Below, piece by piece: positions 61,764 to 64,000 of a DNA stretch of 64,000 bases (position 1 is the stretch's first letter; each line of letters starts with the position of its first letter). The DNA is from Tachypleus tridentatus (Eukaryota; Arthropoda; Merostomata; Xiphosura; Limulidae): contig NC_134829.1 of the NCBI RefSeq assembly GCF_004210375.1, positions 59,326,107 to 59,390,106 of the forward strand, written 5' to 3'. The translations under genes and the position numbers were made by a program. The notes beneath the pieces were generated by a model, which saw only the letters and a program-made list of their open reading frames with translations, did no database searches and was not told the origin of the DNA.

Positions 61764-62004
61764 CAGGGTATTCGGAAAGTCACTGTGCACTTATATATTT
61801 ATTAACAGACATGTTTCAATATAGAATACAAGAGGTAAATATGAATGACAATTATAAACAATGTTGAAAGTGACCCCCGTTGACATCAATACAGGCCTGG
61901 ATCCTTCTTATTTTGTTTCTAAACACCGCTATCAGTTGCTGGCTTGAAATAGACTGAATAGACATATGAGTACAAAACTGCACAGTGACTTTCCGAACAC
62001 CCTG
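61764..62004 (-). mobile_element. MITE-like derivative of a DDE (Tc1/mariner-group) transposon
   Basis: A 241-bp element with 25-bp terminal inverted repeats (cagggtattcggaaagtcac at left, one mismatch to the right end) and TA on both outer sides, as expected for a TA target duplication. Internally, on the minus strand, it keeps a short run RRIQACIDVNGGHFQH, which resembles the C-terminal end of transposases of IS630/Tc1-mariner-type elements. The rest of the transposase is gone, so it is a non-autonomous deletion derivative sitting in an ADAMTSL intron. Confidence 0.85.
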
Positions 62005-62516
62005 TATAAATAAATTCCCAAGCTAACATTTCTAAAATTATGAATCACAATTTCGTTTAGAATTCAAACAAAACAAGTACAACAATAGGCTAGATTCGAC
62101 GTTTTTCAAACAGAATGGACTTGATAAAAAATATGTCAGTTAAACATTACACAAAAATTAGTTGTTGGTTTGGTATTACGACTTTGTTTTGTTACAATGT
62201 AAGTCAATACTGAAAGGAAGAAGTTATAGACGAATGAAATCTATCCAGAACAACAATCGGGTTGTAAATACACAATGACATTAATTAATACACAAAAATC
62301 TGAGCATTTATTTTCGCAACTACCTTAATCCCAAGTACTATTGTAAGCCAAGACCTTTCTTCCATCCTAATAACGTTGTTTTCTAGTGCTTTAGCTACTG
62401 ATGTAAAACCTTCTTCATTATGGTATAGATTAATAATATTCTAAATTATTTAAAATATTTATCGTATAATTTTAATGGTATCAACACAAAGAAAAATTGA
62501 ATAAGACGTTATTCAG

Positions 62517-62798
62517 TGGGCCTGGCATGGCCTAGCGCGTTAATGCGTGCGCTTCGTAATCTGAGGGTCGTGGGTTCGCGCCTGAGTCGCGCCAAACATG
62601 CTCGCCCTCCTAGCCGTGGGGGCGTTATAAAGTTACGGTCAATTCCACTATTCGTTGGTAAAAGAGTAGCCCAAGAGTTGGCGGTGGGTGGTGATGACTA
62701 GCTGCCTTCCCTCTAGTCTTACACTGCTAAATTAGGGACGGCTAGCACAGATAGCCCTCGAGTAGCTTTGTGCGAAATTCCAAAACAAACAAACAAAT
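62517..62798 (+). mobile_element. tRNA-derived SINE, family A, with target duplication
   Basis: Full-length plus-strand copy. The head begins gggcctggcatggcctagcg, with an internally altered A box, followed by the conserved body and an (AAAC)n tail. It is flanked by the 9-bp duplication gttattcag (62508-62516 and 62799-62807). It is the only family A copy in the ADAMTSL region lying in the sense orientation. Confidence 0.94.
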
Positions 62799-63252
62799 GT
62801 TATTCAGAAATAGATAAAATACAAGTGTTTAATCTCACGAGACACCCAACGACACAAACTGATTTAACATACAGAGTGCATTACAAATCATTAGAAAAAG
62901 AACAGTAAACGCGTATACAGACTCTGATATTGATGTTATATCGATGATTCCATAAGGATGAGGGTAGTACCACTGTCTGTGATGATAATTGATGTTAAAA
63001 GCCTGACTTAATCGCTGATCGTCAGTGATCAGGGACTCCGAGATTCAAAACCTGTCAACGGACTGATCTTGTTTAGAGTAGATATACGTTTGCTTAATAA
63101 CTTAATGGATTATATTAAAGTATATTTGACTTTTCTTAAGGCTTAGAGAATGAGTTATAGGTTAAACTAGTGTTTTTCAAACTTTTGTCATTCACCTTCT
63201 TTGATAAATATTGTTTCTTGGTGCCCATTTCACTTGTAAATGAGTAAAAGAG

Positions 63253-63528
63253 GGCTTGTTTGTTTTGAAATTTCGCACAAAGCTACACGAGGGCTATCTG
63301 TGCTAGCCGTCCCTAATTTAGTAGTGTAAGACAAGAGGGAAGGCAGCTAGTCACCACCATCCACCGCCAACTCTTGAGCTACTCTTTTACCAACGAATAG
63401 TGGGATTGACCGTCACATTATAACGCCCCACGGCTGAAAGGGCGAGCATGTTTGGCGCGAAGGGATGCGAACCCGCGACCCTCCGATTACGAGTCGCACG
63501 CCTTAACACGCTTGGCCATGCCGGGCCC
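63253..63528 (-). mobile_element. tRNA-derived SINE, family A, with target duplication
   Basis: Full-length minus-strand copy flanked by gtaaaagag (63244-63252 and 63529-63537). The head has gatgcgaacccgcgaccc and gccatgccgggccc. It is 394 bp upstream of the last exon in the window. Confidence 0.94.
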
Positions 63529-63922
63529 GTAAAAGAGAGAGTTAAATGTGGGGATATAATACACAGTAATATTATATATGTGTTGTAGAAATTACATATT
63601 ATTTTCATTAATAAAAACATATTAAAAACGCTTAACTCTGCATTATTGCACTATTTATTTTATCCTATTCACTCGCGCCCCCGTAAGAGATCATTTGCGC
63701 CCTCACAGGGCGTGCCCCACAGTTTGAAAACACGGGTGAAGCTATGCTACAATACACTCGTGAACTTTCAAGAAAAAAAAATGTTTTATTTTTCAAGAAA
63801 ATACCGTGTAAATGTCCCAAATGTTTCCAAACACATACAGTGTTAATTATAAATACTTTACCCTAAAGGATTTAAAATCCTATTTCTATGTGTACGTTTG
63901 TTCACGGAATTCTCTTCCGTAG

Positions 63923-64000
63923 TGTTCAGTAACATGTGGACAAGGTTACCAGCAAAGATCTGTGGTTTGCCGGAACAGTGATGGACATTTGAGTCCAGAA
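63923..64000 (+). CDS. ADAMTSL1/3-like gene, start of TSP1-4 (runs off window)
   Basis: After an acceptor (cttccgtag), in phase 0 with the previous exon's WSE, it reads CSVTCGQGYQQRSVVC and then RNSDGHLSPE to the window edge. CSVTCGQG is the standard TSP1 core with an intact O-fucosylation consensus. Further TSP1 repeats, probably an Ig domain and a PLAC domain, would be expected downstream from the family architecture but are outside the window. Confidence 0.88.

Noticed and set aside
40546-63528. tRNA genes at the SINE heads
   Set aside because: The heads have A-box and B-box similarity but carry disrupted cloverleaf positions, and each is joined to the same non-tRNA body. They are retroposons, not tRNA genes.

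Overview
The window is eukaryotic nuclear DNA. It has split genes with GT-AG introns, dense tRNA-derived SINEs, long tandem satellites and a 500-N scaffold gap. The SINE families, with their tRNA-like heads and characteristic tails, are ones I associate from memory with horseshoe crabs (Limulus/Tachypleus). A chelicerate, probably a horseshoe crab, is therefore my best guess, but this is inference and not proven by the sequence.

Layout. Positions 1-2150 hold one internal exon of a Rab5-type small GTPase on the minus strand (1872-1996), with two single-base insertions that break its frame; the rest is unassigned. Positions 2151-2650 are Ns. From 2651 to about 38401 the window is a single tandem satellite with a 37-bp unit, roughly 966 copies. 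It has variant subfamilies, 1.69-kb and 0.89-kb higher-order repeats and locally homogenised cores. Every open reading frame there is a by-product of the repeat. Positions 38.4-50 kb are non-coding, with several small minisatellites, eight SINE copies of three families and a possible decayed ribosomal protein L36 pseudogene.

From about 50.15 kb to the right edge lies the 5' part of a plus-strand gene for a secreted ADAMTS-like protein of the ADAMTSL1/ADAMTSL3 (punctin) type, called exon by exon from splice sites, reading phase and domain content. In order it encodes a hydrophilic N-terminal linker (tentative), a first thrombospondin type 1 (TSP1) repeat, a cysteine-rich domain, then TSP1 repeats 2 and 3 and the start of repeat 4, which runs off the window. 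The first identified intron carries a second minisatellite (40-bp unit, about 113 copies, 51261-55782). The other introns hold SINEs, an inverted SINE pair and a MITE-like DNA transposon derivative.

Most notable points: (1) in this ADAMTSL gene the cysteine-rich domain runs straight into the second TSP1 repeat within one exon, so the spacer domain normally between them is absent; (2) the same exon shows a frame inconsistency at the conserved GCDxQLGS motif; (3) the very large 37-bp satellite abuts a gap beside a Rab5 exon whose upstream exons are not visible; (4) the 37-bp array has long-range duplicated structure. I found no prokaryote-type system, CRISPR array or viral gene.
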